Shown piece after piece: positions 23,734 through 34,330 of a stretch of 64,000 bases of DNA; the stretch's first letter is position 1; each line of letters starts with the position of its first letter. The stretch comes from Cunninghamia lanceolata (lineage: Eukaryota > Streptophyta > Pinopsida > Cupressales > Cupressaceae): positions 9,678,501 to 9,742,500 of the forward strand of contig BSBN01000140.1 in NCBI GenBank assembly GCA_027924645.1, in the 5' to 3' direction. The position numbers and the translations under genes are program-made. The notes under the pieces were generated by a model. The model saw only the letters and a list, made by a program, of their open reading frames with translations, was not told the origin of the DNA and made no database searches.

Positions 23734-24689
23734 GGTCTTTTGGTTTAACTCTCTGTAGTCAATGCACATTCTGAGAGTGCCATATTTTTTCTTCACCAAG
23801 ACCACTGATGATGCGAATGGGCTTTTACTTGGCCTTATGTGCCCCATCTCAAGAAGCTCTTTGATAGCCTTCTCAATCTCATCCTTATATCTCTTCAGGT
23901 GCCTGTATGGTGTAGCAATCACTGGCTTAGCACCATCCTCCAACTCAATAACATGCTCAATACCCTGATTAGGGGGTTTTCCTGGTGGTATGTCACTAAA
24001 CACTTTGGTGTGTTTAGTCAAGAGAGCCTATATGTCAGGTGGATACTCATGCTTCTATTGTTCTGATACTACAGGCATCACCCTCACCTCTGCTGTCCAC
24101 TACATCTGATCATGTTGAATCAATCGCTCCATCCTCTTGAGTGAAACCACTCTCAATCCACCATCTGAAATGCTCCTGAGCACATGTTGTACTCCGTTCA
24201 CCTCAAACTTCATCTCCATCATCCTTAGGTTGAGTGTGAACTCTCCAATGTCATGCAACCATCACATGCCTAACACCACATCCATCTCACCCATGCTAAC
24301 AACGTAAAAATATGACTAGCATGTATAATTGTTCAATAATATGGTGAGATTAGGTATCCTCCTAGTGCAGGTGAGTACAAATCCGTAAGCTACCCTCACC
24401 TTAATCCCTTCAAACTCTTCAGTCTTCAGCCCTCTCTTTGCAACCAATCCCTCATCTATGAAATTATGAGTGGCACCTGTATCAAGTAATGTGATCACTC
24501 TCTATCCAACCAGTACTCCTCTCATCCAGAATGATTCCTCTCTCTGAATGCTAGAGAGATGTGCTATGGGTAGGGCTGTCTCCTCCTTATCTGATGCTTC
24601 AGATGCAACATCAATCATTGAATCATTATCTTCTGATTGCTTCTTTGAATGTGACTTTGATTCAGTGAACTCATCTACTAAAAAATACT

Positions 24690-26181
24690 TAACTATTTAT
24701 CTTTTCCTTGGGCAGTCCACTTGTGCTTAGGATCCCAAGGCTCTCAGCAGTGAAAATAGAGCTTCTTCCTCCTGAGGTCATGCAACTAATCATTATCCAA
24801 CCTGGAAGAACTCTTGTGCTGCTATCTAGAATCTCTCTGAAAATGTCTTCTGTCTTTCTCCTTATCTCTGCTATGCTAAAAGCCTTTGGACTGAAATTTA
24901 TTTCTCCAAATAGAAGACTCCATATCACGGGCCTTCTTCATGGCCTCCTCTAATGAAGCAGGGTCTAAACCCTTAATCCAACCCTAAAGTGGATCTGATA
25001 ACCCATCAATGAAGAGCATGATCAATCTACGCTCTGAAATGTTAGGAACCATCACTAAAAGGTCCTGGAACTCTGATATGTAAGAATCTACCAAGCCCAC
25101 CTGTTTCAACTGAGCCAACTCTTTAAATTACATTTCAGGATCCTTCTTGTCAAATCTGTCTATGAGTCTAGCTGTGAACTCCACATAGGAGGTAATTTGA
25201 TCATGTCCCAGAGTGACCTTGCCATTGCTCCACCACTTATGTTCATTGCCCTCCAAATGTAAAGCGACATAAGTAATAGCATCTTCTTCAAGCATGGGGC
25301 TAATCTACAAGTAACTGTCTAGTTTCTAGACCCATGCTCTCGCGGTGGTTTTACCAGAGCCATCATTATATGGGAGAGTCATTTTGCTAACCTTTTTCTG
25401 CAACTCTTGGTTTTGTGGTCTGCTTGCCCAGTGGGGTCTATTTCTCATCCTAATATCAGAGTATTCACCAAATGTGATTTTAGCTCTAAACTCTGCACTA
25501 GATGCTCTCCAATCTCTCAAGATCTAATCCTGGAACTCAAGCTATGTTGCATCCTATTCAGGAACATTGTTCTTGGGTGGAAATGTAGGAATACTAGGTT
25601 GATCCCCAACTGTCAGTTGGGTAGCCCTCCTATTCATGACTGAGGCTTCACCTTCATCCTCTCTATCTATGATGATTTGCATTGTGCCTGTCACCATTCT
25701 GCTTGTCTCCATTGTTCCTGTCACCCATACGCCTATCACAACCATTATCTGCTCTGTTTCTTTCCCCAAAATTGTTCTTATTTCCTCCATTATTTTTGTT
25801 GTTCCTATTATTTCTATTTTCTGGAGGTACCAACTGGCCAAGGGTACGGTTTAGTTCTGCCCATGACTCTCTGAAAGTCTCATCTATATGCAAGAGTCCT
25901 CTCTCTATATTCTGCTGTCCCCTTGACAATGAGTTTAGAATATCCTGCAAGCTGGGTTCCTCAAGATCTCGATCACCCATCTCTTCAACCTGTGCTGGAA
26001 CCACACTTGAAAAGGGATCTGTCCTCGGTACTTCAATATCTTCCTCACTGTAAATGACCACTGGTTGTTCCTCTGTGGCTACTACCTCTGTATTTGTATT
26101 AAAGGGATATGTCTGTGGAACCTGTAAATTAGGCCTTGACCTGTTCCTTCTGAGATAATACCTACTAGTACCTGGCTGCAT
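24690..26181 (-). pseudogene. Gypsy A gag (broken)
   Basis: The frame starts at ATG 26181, about 60 bases after the primer site. The N-terminal part includes an Asn/Arg/Gly/Asp-rich, low-complexity segment near 25840-25660. The gag core follows from about 25520 (SGKTTARAWV, then LHLEGNEHKWW near 25260 and a typical helical region). Near 24760 a zinc knuckle remnant reads YFHC-x-EPWDPKHKW, with two cysteines replaced. Several in-frame stops, mostly TAG, break it. Gag would form the capsid and bind element RNA. Confidence 0.8.
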
Positions 26182-26240
26182 GTCTCATGTTTTCTTCTGC
26201 ATGTCTGAATCTGACCTCACAGGATGGCAGGAAGAGCTGT

Positions 26241-26252
26241 GCTCTGATAACA
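26241..26252 (-). promoter_or_regulatory. Primer-binding site of gypsy A
   Basis: The minus strand reads TGTTATCAGAGC, 11 of 12 identical to the plant initiator-Met primer site TGGTATCAGAGC, one base from the 5' LTR. Confidence 0.85.
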
Positions 26253-26253
26253 C

Positions 26254-27741
26254 TGTAATGTGCCGCACCTGTTGGTTCTTTTTAAGAATCTTTTTAGTCT
26301 TATTTTTATTTTTTAATTTTTTGTGTGTTCTTTTAGACTAGAGAGAAGATACAAAAGGGGTTTTAGTTTTCCTGCAGATGTGTGTTGCTAGAGCATACAA
26401 TAGATAGCATATAATGCAAACCCAGAAAATATACAACAGTTATGAAGAAAATAATAGATACCCAAATCATAAATAGGCCAAATATGAATTATTATGACAT
26501 ACCCATGCTTAGCTTTGCAACTTCAGTTTTATGCTATTGTCAGACCAGCAATTGGGTACATAGAAAATCAATCCCAATCTCCAAGGGATATGAAATTATG
26601 TTCATACAAGAGCTATCAGTAGTATAGGAGCCCTAGACGCCCCAAACATAAGAGATATAAGGCTGTAATCAAATGTTTATTGAGTCCCCAAAGACCCACG
26701 TCCTCCATGCAACATAGTACAGTTGGCTGGAAGTGTGATCTACAACATACACTATTGAAATCTCCTCAAAATTGTTCTAATATGGCTTGCACAATGTCTC
26801 CAAGGCTAGGCAACCATGGTCAGATGGGAAATATGCATAAAAACTGCATGAAACGAACCCTCAAATAAGGTATAGCCTACTGCCAATATGTACGACCAAC
26901 AAAGAAAATATGCAGTAGTCACTACCCTCCACGAACTCACTCCAAATCTGCACTCAACAAAGATATCTACTACTCAAACAATGTCTTCGAATGATATGAT
27001 TCTCAAACCTCAAACTACAAACCTTTCAAATGAACTCCATGAAAGCACACATGTGAATACTAGATGTATCCACCTCCATTGGCACCTTTGGATGATGTTG
27101 CACACTTGTAGAATGCCGTTACTCAGGGAGGTTTTCGTCTCCAAGAGCCTCTGGTTCGAATCCTCAAACCCTCACAATCCAAAACCCTAGCAGAACCAAG
27201 TATAAGAGAATATCATAAAACATAGCATATCCCAAATGACTCTTTTTTGCCTCTTATATTTCCCTCAAGTTGGGCGTTGGGTTGTAAGAGGGAAATATAT
27301 CATTTAAATTACTTTATTACCCTCCTAGGGATGGGCGCCCAAGCTCATAACACAAATGACGTTTAAATATTTCTTTTTTCCTAAGTCACTGCTGAATATT
27401 TATAAAGTCCCATTAAATAAATAATATAACTTTCAGACTTTAAAATAAATACCTAGATGATGTTGGAATACCATGATCTATAGCTCACTAGAAAGGTCTC
27501 GATGTGACGAATACAACCCCACTCTAAAAATCCTGATCCGGCACCGACCCTGAACATGCTAAAAATGGTAAGTATGCCACAAAGCACCCAAACTGTCATT
27601 GACAACTGCCAACTGGATCCAAACCACATCGACACCTCTGACTTGACCATCCAAGGCCAAAACCATGGTTCCCTAACCAAACTGTTAGTCTACGGGAACC
27701 CAATGATAGACTAACACTATAGCTAGAAAGGGGACATTACA
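26254..27741 (-). mobile_element. 5' LTR of gypsy A (1,488 bp)
   Basis: It aligns with 16042-17496 throughout. Relative to that copy it has an insertion in the T-rich stretch near 26300 and scattered, mostly transition, differences. The primer site next to it identifies it as the 5' LTR for minus-strand transcription. Confidence 0.93.
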
Positions 27742-27988
27742 AGATTTTATGGTTTTCTTGATGATTTTCAAAGGATACTTAAACAAAATTTTGATTTTTC
27801 CACTGGCCCTTAGAAATTGTGATATTTCTAGTGATGACCAAAATTTGTGCCAATTCTACTTCATGGTGGCGTTTCTCCTAAGGATTTCTCAATAATTTTT
27901 TGGTCCTTTCATAAAGTTTCATCATGTTTTTCACTAAGTCTTTGGAGAAAATTCAATTTTTGTAAGGATTGAATACCAAATGTCTCTA

Positions 27989-28557
27989 GGCACAATTTCC
28001 ACTACCCCTTGGAAATTGCGATTTCTCCATGATGATGATTTTTTCCAAGTTTTTCCACATGCAGTTTGAAATTGAAATTGAACATAAAACACCAGGATTT
28101 CCAACTATCAATCCATCCCTTGCAAGGCATTGTGAAAATTTTCATGATTAAAAGGGTCTCCAGAAAATGGCACAATTTCCATTGATGCTTGGAAATTGTG
28201 CTATTTTGGCACAATTTCCACTATGGCATGGAAATTGTGATTTTGGCAAGTGAAATTCTGCCAGATTTTGAAGGTCCCTACCTACGTATATTTCAAAATA
28301 TATTTAAGTATGTGTTTAGATATTGAATTTCATATTTTGAAATATGTTGTTAGGATGTTTGAGATAGGTCTCAGATCCATGAGATTTAACATGCAAATTC
28401 TAGATTTTTGAGGATCCACCAGATGAGTTTAGGACATCGAACTTCAGGACATTAGACTTAGTCAATTTCAGGATTTTAGGGACATGCATCAAGATGAAGG
28501 CATATGGAAAGGGTCTCCAAAAAATGGCACAATTTCCACTATGGCATGGAAATTACG
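27989..28557. repeat. Palindromic units 6-9 and ~318-bp direct duplication in the B LTR
   Basis: Palindromic units occur at 27989-28020, 28169-28200, 28208-28240 and 28526-28557, with the same GGCACAATTTCC / GGAAATTGTG arms as units 1-5. Units 8 and 9 lead two copies of a larger direct repeat (starts 28208 and 28526, period 318) that continues through the module ending GATCCATGAGATTTAACATG. Confidence 0.85.
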
Positions 28558-29052
28558 ATTTTGGCAAGTGAAATTTTGCCAGATTTTGAAGGTCCCTGCC
28601 TGACGTGTATTTCAAAATATATTCAAGTATATGTTTAGATATTGAATTTCCTATACTTTAAATATTTTTAAATATACTGTCAGGATGTTTGAGATAGGTC
28701 TCGGATCCATGAGATTTAACATGCAAATTCTAGATTTTTGAGGATGCTCTAGATTTTAGACTTAGTAAGTTTTCAGGAGTTCAAGACATTACACTTAGTC
28801 AATTTCAGGATTTCAGGGACATGCATTAGGATGAAGGCATATGGATTCCTCAGTTGAATATCCATCCCTTAGGCAATTTCTTCAATCACTTTAGGGATTT
28901 GAGAAAGAACTTGGTGAGACTTGGAAAAAACAACACTACCAGATATACAAACTCAAAGAAAACCAAAATACTAAAGCAAAACCAAGACATAAAATAAGAA
29001 AAAAGGGTGGGTCCCCATTTACAATGGGGCGATGTGTGAAAATGTCACAACA

Positions 29053-29525
29053 CAACCTTCCCTGAGATATGCACATTGATTCATTCACTTGCGGAGGATT
29101 TCCATATGTTCTAGGCCAACCTATCTGTGTACACATGTTACATCTCTTTCATTAGAGTTTGTAATCTATTGGGCCGACGCAGAGGATTCTTGTGATCTGT
29201 AGATGATATATAATAATGTAATAGATGCATAGGAAGTCAGTTAGTAGTAGTTAATCAGTGATAGATAGTTCATAAGTTAGATTTTCTTCTATAAGGCACT
29301 TCAAGGCCATATCTTGCACATGTATTGTAACTAGAGAATCAGGCTTGTGAGCCCTAAATTGTGAGCCTGCATGTTGCCGACATATCTACATTTTGAATCT
29401 TCGATATATTGAGTATCTGAATTTGCATTTGCATCCTGTATTGGATTTGTTTCCGTTGTGTTTACTCTTGCTGCACAGTCTGGATTGTTCACTTTGTGGA
29501 CCCTCTTAATTGTAACTGCACCAAC
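29053..29525 (+). mobile_element. LTR 3' fragment interrupted by element B
   Basis: The stretch has a TATA-like TTCTATAAGGCACTTC near 29287, an R-like segment and an LTR-type end GCACCAACA at 29525. Its left side is cut at the outer boundary of the B LTR. The sequence immediately after it is gypsy integrase coding sequence, so this LTR may have inserted into that older element. The assignment rests on composition and end motif only. Confidence 0.4.
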
Positions 29526-30635
29526 AACAAAGGGGAAACCATCAAATTGGTAGGATTCATACAACTCCTTCCTATTCTTGACATAGGTTGGGTGGATATT
29601 TCTATGGATTTCATTGTTGGTCTTCTAAATTCAAGTGGTAAACATGTCATTTTGGTCATTGTTGATTGATTGACTAAGTATGCTCATTTTTTTTACCTTG
29701 CTTCACTCTGACACAATTGTTGTAGTTCAACACTTCATGGTCTCAATCTTCAACCTTCATAGTATGCATGTTCTATTGTTAGTGATCATTATCCTTATTT
29801 CACTAGTAACTTTTGGTAGGAATTGCTTAAGTTGTAGGCACTAAATTGAACATGATTTTAGCCTTCATCCTTAGACTAGTAGTCAAACTAAGGTTGTCAA
29901 CAAATGACATGAGACTTAGCTATGTTGTTTTGTATCCAAGCAATAGTGGTAGTGGGATTGGTTGTTCCTCCTCAGTGAGTGGGAATATAATACCACTTAT
30001 CATAGTGCCTCGAAGATAAACCCATACAAGGCCCTCTATGGTCATCCCCAACCTTCTTAGGTTACTTATATTCTAGGTTCTTCTAATGTCAAAGTGGTTA
30101 ACAATTCTCTTATGAAATTGGAGGAAATTCTCGAGGTCCTTAAGGACAATTTGGTGCAAACATAGAACTACATATAAAAATAGGTGGATCAACATTAAAC
30201 ATAGCATACCTTTGCAGTTGATGATTTGAGCCTTACAAGTAGGGATTCTTGTGTAACAAGGTGGGTTATAAGTTGGGTCCAAAATTTTATGGCCCTTATC
30301 TGGTGTACGTCACATTAGTGAAGTTGCAAACAAACTTGTACTACCAACCTCTTTAAAGTTCCACCCTTTTTTTGTCTCTTTCCTTAAGAAAGTGATTGGG
30401 CATGCTACAAGGGTCCCAATAGAACTACCCACATTGGACAAGGAGGGATCAATCTTTTTAGAACTAGAGACTATATTGGACAAAAGCACCAACCAATTTT
30501 GTACTCATTCTATAGAGGAGGTTTTTGTCCAATGGAAGGGTCTAGATGCCAAGGATGCCACATGGAAGCTAGTCAACATTATCTCCAAGTTTCTTTATTT
30601 CATGCTGAGGACAAATTTTTTGAAGGGGAAGGTAA
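29526..30635 (+). pseudogene. Decayed chromovirus integrase and chromodomain
   Basis: Translation in shifting frames gives gypsy integrase pieces: WVDISMDFIVGL near 29588, HVILVIVD near 29642 (first catalytic Asp), SDHYP near 29782 and FTSNFW near 29800, then the C-terminal region. The frame 30392-30640 ends with a chromodomain (EEVFVQWKGLDAKDATWKLV). A purine-rich tract GAAGGGGAAGG at 30622-30632 precedes an LTR start. Many stops mark it as old. The gag, protease and RT parts are absent. Confidence 0.8.
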
Positions 30636-31134
30636 TGTTATAGTTATTAGTTAGTATGAAATTGGGTGCATATTCTTTATGAGTCACCTATATGATAAAT
30701 CAGAATAAAGGTATTTATCTCACATGCATCAGATAGTGGTATTTGTCTTTAGAAAGACTCTTTATATTGTAATAAATTCTCAAATGGAAGGCATCTTGGA
30801 TCTTTGTAATTGGAGTGTATGCTCTATTCGGAGGTTGCCCCTTTGAAGTGATGTTTCAAAGATAATAGAAAGCATTTTATTGTTCTCTTTTCTATGTAAA
30901 GCAATGTGCATTATTTTTATTTCTCTTATAGGTTCCTTACATTCAATAACAACCAAAATGTAGAAAGAAGTGTCTAGTGGAAAACCATGTGTTATAAAAC
31001 AAAATCACCTAAAACACTATGATTTATGCCTATTTATGGTTAAATGGGAAGATAATTTAGAGATAAGAGTATGAATAATTTAGAGAAAGAAGTTCAACAA
31101 ATCGAGGGATTTAAGCATGGATAAATAAAAGGCA
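30636..31134 (+). mobile_element. LTR copy 1 of the decayed chromovirus
   Basis: It starts TGTTATAG directly after the polypurine tract and ends AAAAGGCA. It aligns with 31136-31661 at a constant offset of about 500-525 bases. Confidence 0.75.
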
Positions 31135-31135
31135 G

Positions 31136-31661
31136 TGTTATGAACCCCCATTCTATTATAGGTATTAGTTATTTGTTAGTATAAAATTAGGTGCATATGC
31201 TTAATGAGTCACCCATATGGTAAATTAATATAGAAGTATTTATCCCACATGCATGGGATAGTAGTAGTTGTCTTTAGCAATACTCTTTATATTGTGATAA
31301 ATTCTCAAATGGAAGGCATCTTGGACATTTGTTATTGGAGTGTATGCTCTATTGGGAGGTTTCCCCCTTGAAGTGGTGTTTCAAAGATAATAGAAAACAT
31401 TCTACTGTTCTCTTTTCTATGTATATACGCATGCATTATCTTTATTTCTCTTACAAGTTCCTTACATTCAATAACAACTAAAATGTAGAAAGAAGTGTCT
31501 AGTGGAAAACCATGTGTTATGGAACAAAATCACCTAAAACACTAAGATTTATGCACATTTATGGTTAAATGGGAAGATGATTTAGAGAAAAGAGTTTGAA
31601 TAATTTAGAGAAAGAAGTTTGACAAATCGAGGGATTTAAACATGGATAAAATAAATGGCCA
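31136..31661 (+). mobile_element. LTR copy 2, head-to-tail with copy 1
   Basis: It starts TGTTATGAAC and ends near GGCCA at 31661, one base after copy 1. Both contain TAGAAAGAAGTGTCTAGTGG and the same TTATATTGT-type signal. Two LTRs joined without an internal region are unusual; tandem duplication or a two-LTR-circle-like junction could produce this. Confidence 0.75.
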
Positions 31662-31859
31662 CTCCATATGACCATTTACGCTTTTCTTGAATCAAATTTG
31701 ATGAAACAAAAACTTTGATGACTATGTCCCTCTCATTTCATTCCTTCTAAAACTATCATAATTATGTCACTATATGAGACATTGAGCAAAATAATTGGCC
31801 TCAAATTGGTAATTTATTTAAGATTCCTAGCTTTATGTATGAAATTTATGCAACCTTGA

Positions 31860-32191
31860 TTGCTGGTTGTGTAAAGCTTCCTTATATACTTGTAGCAAAT
31901 CATGGGCTTGAAAGTAGCTAAATTGTTTTACAAAATTCAAAGAGGAATCCATCTAACCCTAGGGTTTTTATCATTGGTTATCTAGACTAGACTCTGGTAT
32001 AAATCCTCAATAGAAAGTGGGGTCACACATGGTTTAATTTAGGTTATGAATTTTTTGCGACCTTGATTAATCATGCTACCTAGAGATTGGGTATGTTAAG
32101 CCTTGTTATAGTTTCATAAATCACAAACATGAAAGCCATCTAACCTTAGGATTTATCATTGGTTAATTATGCTAACTGGAGATTGGGTATG
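31860..32191. repeat. Degenerate repeat at the LINE 3' flank
   Basis: Phrases such as CATCTAACCTTAGGATTTAT, ATTGGGTATG and ACATGAAAG recur within this stretch and again at 40574-40790 on the other side of the LINE. The LINE appears to have inserted in this repeated sequence. The stretch 31662-31859 holds nothing recognisable. Confidence 0.7.
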
Positions 32192-32374
32192 TTTTTGATA
32201 TTAAAAGGCGGCAAACCAGGGGCTGATCCCATATTACAAAATAGAACCCAAGAAGGGCAGAAAAGGCTCAGAAAACAAAAAGAGCCAAAACAACCACCGA
32301 CAACTTACATATGATCGATAAATGGCAAAAAGTTTCTAACAGTAAAAAACTAGCAAATAGAAAGCAAAGAAAGA

Positions 32375-33925
32375 CTAGAAAGAGATGTCCTCCTCTCCCT
32401 TCGAAAGAAACTCTAGCATTTTGTCTAGTTCTTTAACCTTGTCATTATCAGCTCCATGAATGAGAGCCTCCTGCTCCCGAAGAAGAGAGAGATTGGCCAT
32501 AGCAGTCTTACATAACATGTTAGAAATGAAATCGCCAAGAGAAGAGACCTTATTTTCTAGGAACTCCACCCATTCCTTTAGCTGAGACAGATCATCAGTA
32601 TCATTAATTTCCTCAGTATTGTCTTCTTCCCTACCATCTTGAGTAGTATTATCAGGATCAACAGGAACATAAGTGGGAACAGAGTAGATATCTTTCCCAA
32701 TGTCCTGATCAATATCAGTCATTTTCACCTGGGTAGTAATATCACCAATGTCCACACAGTCACCAATGGGGATAGGATTATGAACCCTAACATTATCTTC
32801 AGTTTCAAAGACCTCCATACGAATGCCCTACCCATCAATTTCTTCTTCACCACCAGAATCTTCAATAGCAATCTCCTGAACATCAGTCTTGAGATCTTCC
32901 TCCTCATGGGTAGAGGCTTTCGAATTGCTTTCAAAATAGTCAATCAGCTTTAGTTTGGAAGCCCGTTTGTTAGCAATTTGACCAGACCACCTAATGACAG
33001 CAAATTTACCCTCCATTTTAGCTTTTTTGAGGTTCCGTACGGGTCCCTCCCTACCCTGACTCTGCTCAATCTGGGTCCCAGAAACCCCAATATCATCCTT
33101 CAAAAGGTTAGCCTCCGTGTCCACATTTGAGAGACATCTTTTAGCTTTCAATTTAAATCTAGAGGGGGAGTTTTGAACACTCTTGGTCGAAGACTTAGAA
33201 ATACCAGAACAAGGATCACCAACAGGGAGTTGACTAGGAGTAGCAAGACTCAATTTCATAGAGGCAGGGGTATCCTAACCAGAGGGCTGAAGAGAAGGAG
33301 GAGACAGGGCTAAGTGAAACTGGTATAAATGATGAATGAGCCCTTGGTGTAAAGGAATAGGCTTTTCATCAGGTTTCTTCAGCAAAGTCTTCTTAACATG
33401 TTGCACAGAGTGTTCAAGAGAAGAAAGGAAGTAGAAAGGGAAACTAATTGTGGCATTCCTTCTAAAATGATTCAATAAAGGGAGATGGTAGTGATAGAAC
33501 CTGGTGAAACGACCCTCAAGGGTGAAATACTTCATCACCATTTAACACATGTCAGCCCACAGTTTAGGAAGATGAGCTCTTTCAAAACCACCTTGGTAAG
33601 GCACCAACTCCTCTCCTTCGCCAAGAAACAATTTCTGATTCTGAACATTCAAAACCCTAGACTTTTTTTGCATCTTCGTTCCCTTTGGAGAGAGACCCAT
33701 AGCCATAGCAATGTCATTCTCAGAGACCACAAAGCTGACATTCCCAATTTGCACCTTGCAGTTATCCCAAGATTGAGCAAATTGAATAGACAGGTTTTCA
33801 TCGTGTCCATTCAAACATTCAAGGAAAGGGGTGACTCCTCCTTCCTTACAGTAATGCCAGACCAAGGCATTCTCTTTAAATTCTCCGTAGTTATTGGGTT
33901 CAGTTCGAATCCTATTGCCACCCAT
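32375..33925 (-). pseudogene. LINE ORF3: extra ~516-codon ORF, function unassigned
   Basis: One frame runs from ATG 33925 to 32375 with only three in-frame stops, TAA at 33542, TAG at 33272 and TAG near 32825, and no frameshift. The first ~220 residues look globular and include VSFVVSENDIAMAMGLSPKG, similar in shape to the motif in the 8414-10548 ORF. The middle is basic (KLKAKRCL, NLKKAKMEGK) and the C-terminal third is acidic and Asp/Glu-rich, ending in a predicted helix. No catalytic motif is recognised. It lies about 400 bases downstream of the ORF2 end and upstream of the LINE 3' end, so it belongs to the same unit unless an insertion has gone unnoticed. Plant L1-type LINEs normally have two ORFs. 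Confidence 0.6.
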
Positions 33926-34330
33926 GATAAAAAACTGATGAAGCTGAATGAGCCTAGGAAAGGAGTAGATAGAATTTTATTCCAGGGAACTTCTATCAAT
34001 ACTGTGAGAAAATTGAGACTTTGAACACAGTGCAATGAGTATAAACGGCAATAAAGAAGACATGATTAGAATTAGGGCAATTATTAAAACGATAACCTAA
34101 GGTCGTAATATAATCTTTCCAAAGTAATCAACTATCTTTCACATGCATGCAAGACTATCTAGGCTCACTCCCATCATTATTAGAGTGTCTAATCAGCATG
34201 CCCTGAATTAAAGAGCTGGCCATGTAGATAAGCCAGGTGAAATGATGAGTAATCATCATATAAGCATTTGTTCTTTTTGAATGATATTTTGAATCTGACG
34301 TGGGATATTATGAAGTTGGTGCCAACATTG

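Larger units (their letters stand above)
17560..24500 (-). pseudogene. Gypsy A pol: protease, RT, RNase H, integrase, chromodomain (broken)
   Basis: Domains read in minus order. Aspartic protease at 24498-24316 has LLDTGATHNFID. RT begins at 24021 (RELNQKT near 23740) and, after the solo LTR insertion, resumes at 20008 with the catalytic FDDILIYS near 19730. Ty3-type RNase H and the integrase zinc-binding region lie at 19227-18631 (TDHNSLKHFL, then HDLPMVGH and CPIF). The integrase core at 18552-18277 shows VVVDRLTKYAHFF and SDRDNKF. The integrase C-terminus is at 17923-17711 ([17 protein letters not shown]). A chromodomain follows near 17620 (EYLVKWKNLSMEDATW), which in chromoviruses steers integration to marked chromatin. 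Stops and frameshifts separate the blocks, so no polyprotein can be made. Confidence 0.9.
16042..27741 (-). mobile_element. Full-length Ty3/gypsy chromovirus A, nested in B
   Basis: The element is bounded by LTRs 16042-17496 and 26254-27741, both TGTAATG...ACATTACA in plus orientation, and flanked by the 5-bp duplication AGATT at 16037-16041 and 27742-27746. The gene order on the minus strand is gag, protease, reverse transcriptase, RNase H, integrase, chromodomain. It carries a solo LTR of family B inside its reverse transcriptase. The two LTRs differ by many substitutions and small indels, so the insertion is not recent. All frames are broken by stops and shifts. Confidence 0.95.
13543..29052 (-). 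mobile_element. Giant ~3.8-kb LTR of family B, split by gypsy A
   Basis: On the minus strand the LTR starts TGTTGTGACATTTTCACACA at 29052 and ends CACATCAATA at 13543. Gypsy element A occupies 16042-27741; removing it and one 5-bp duplication leaves about 3.8 kb, agreeing with the 3,720-bp solo LTR of the same family at 20014-23733. Both copies share the start (CACATCGCCCCATTG), a central module around GGATCTGAGACCTATCTCAA, a TATA region and the 3' tail. The segments are 27742-29052 and 13543-16041. The terminal dinucleotide is TA instead of CA, consistent with C-to-T change. The LTR contains nine palindromic units listed separately and a ~318-bp direct duplication. Confidence 0.85.

Noticed and set aside
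15475..28557. CRISPR-like array from regularly recurring palindromes
   Set aside because: Spacing is irregular, the units lie in a eukaryotic LTR, there are no cas genes, and five of nine units are separated from the rest by a nested transposon.
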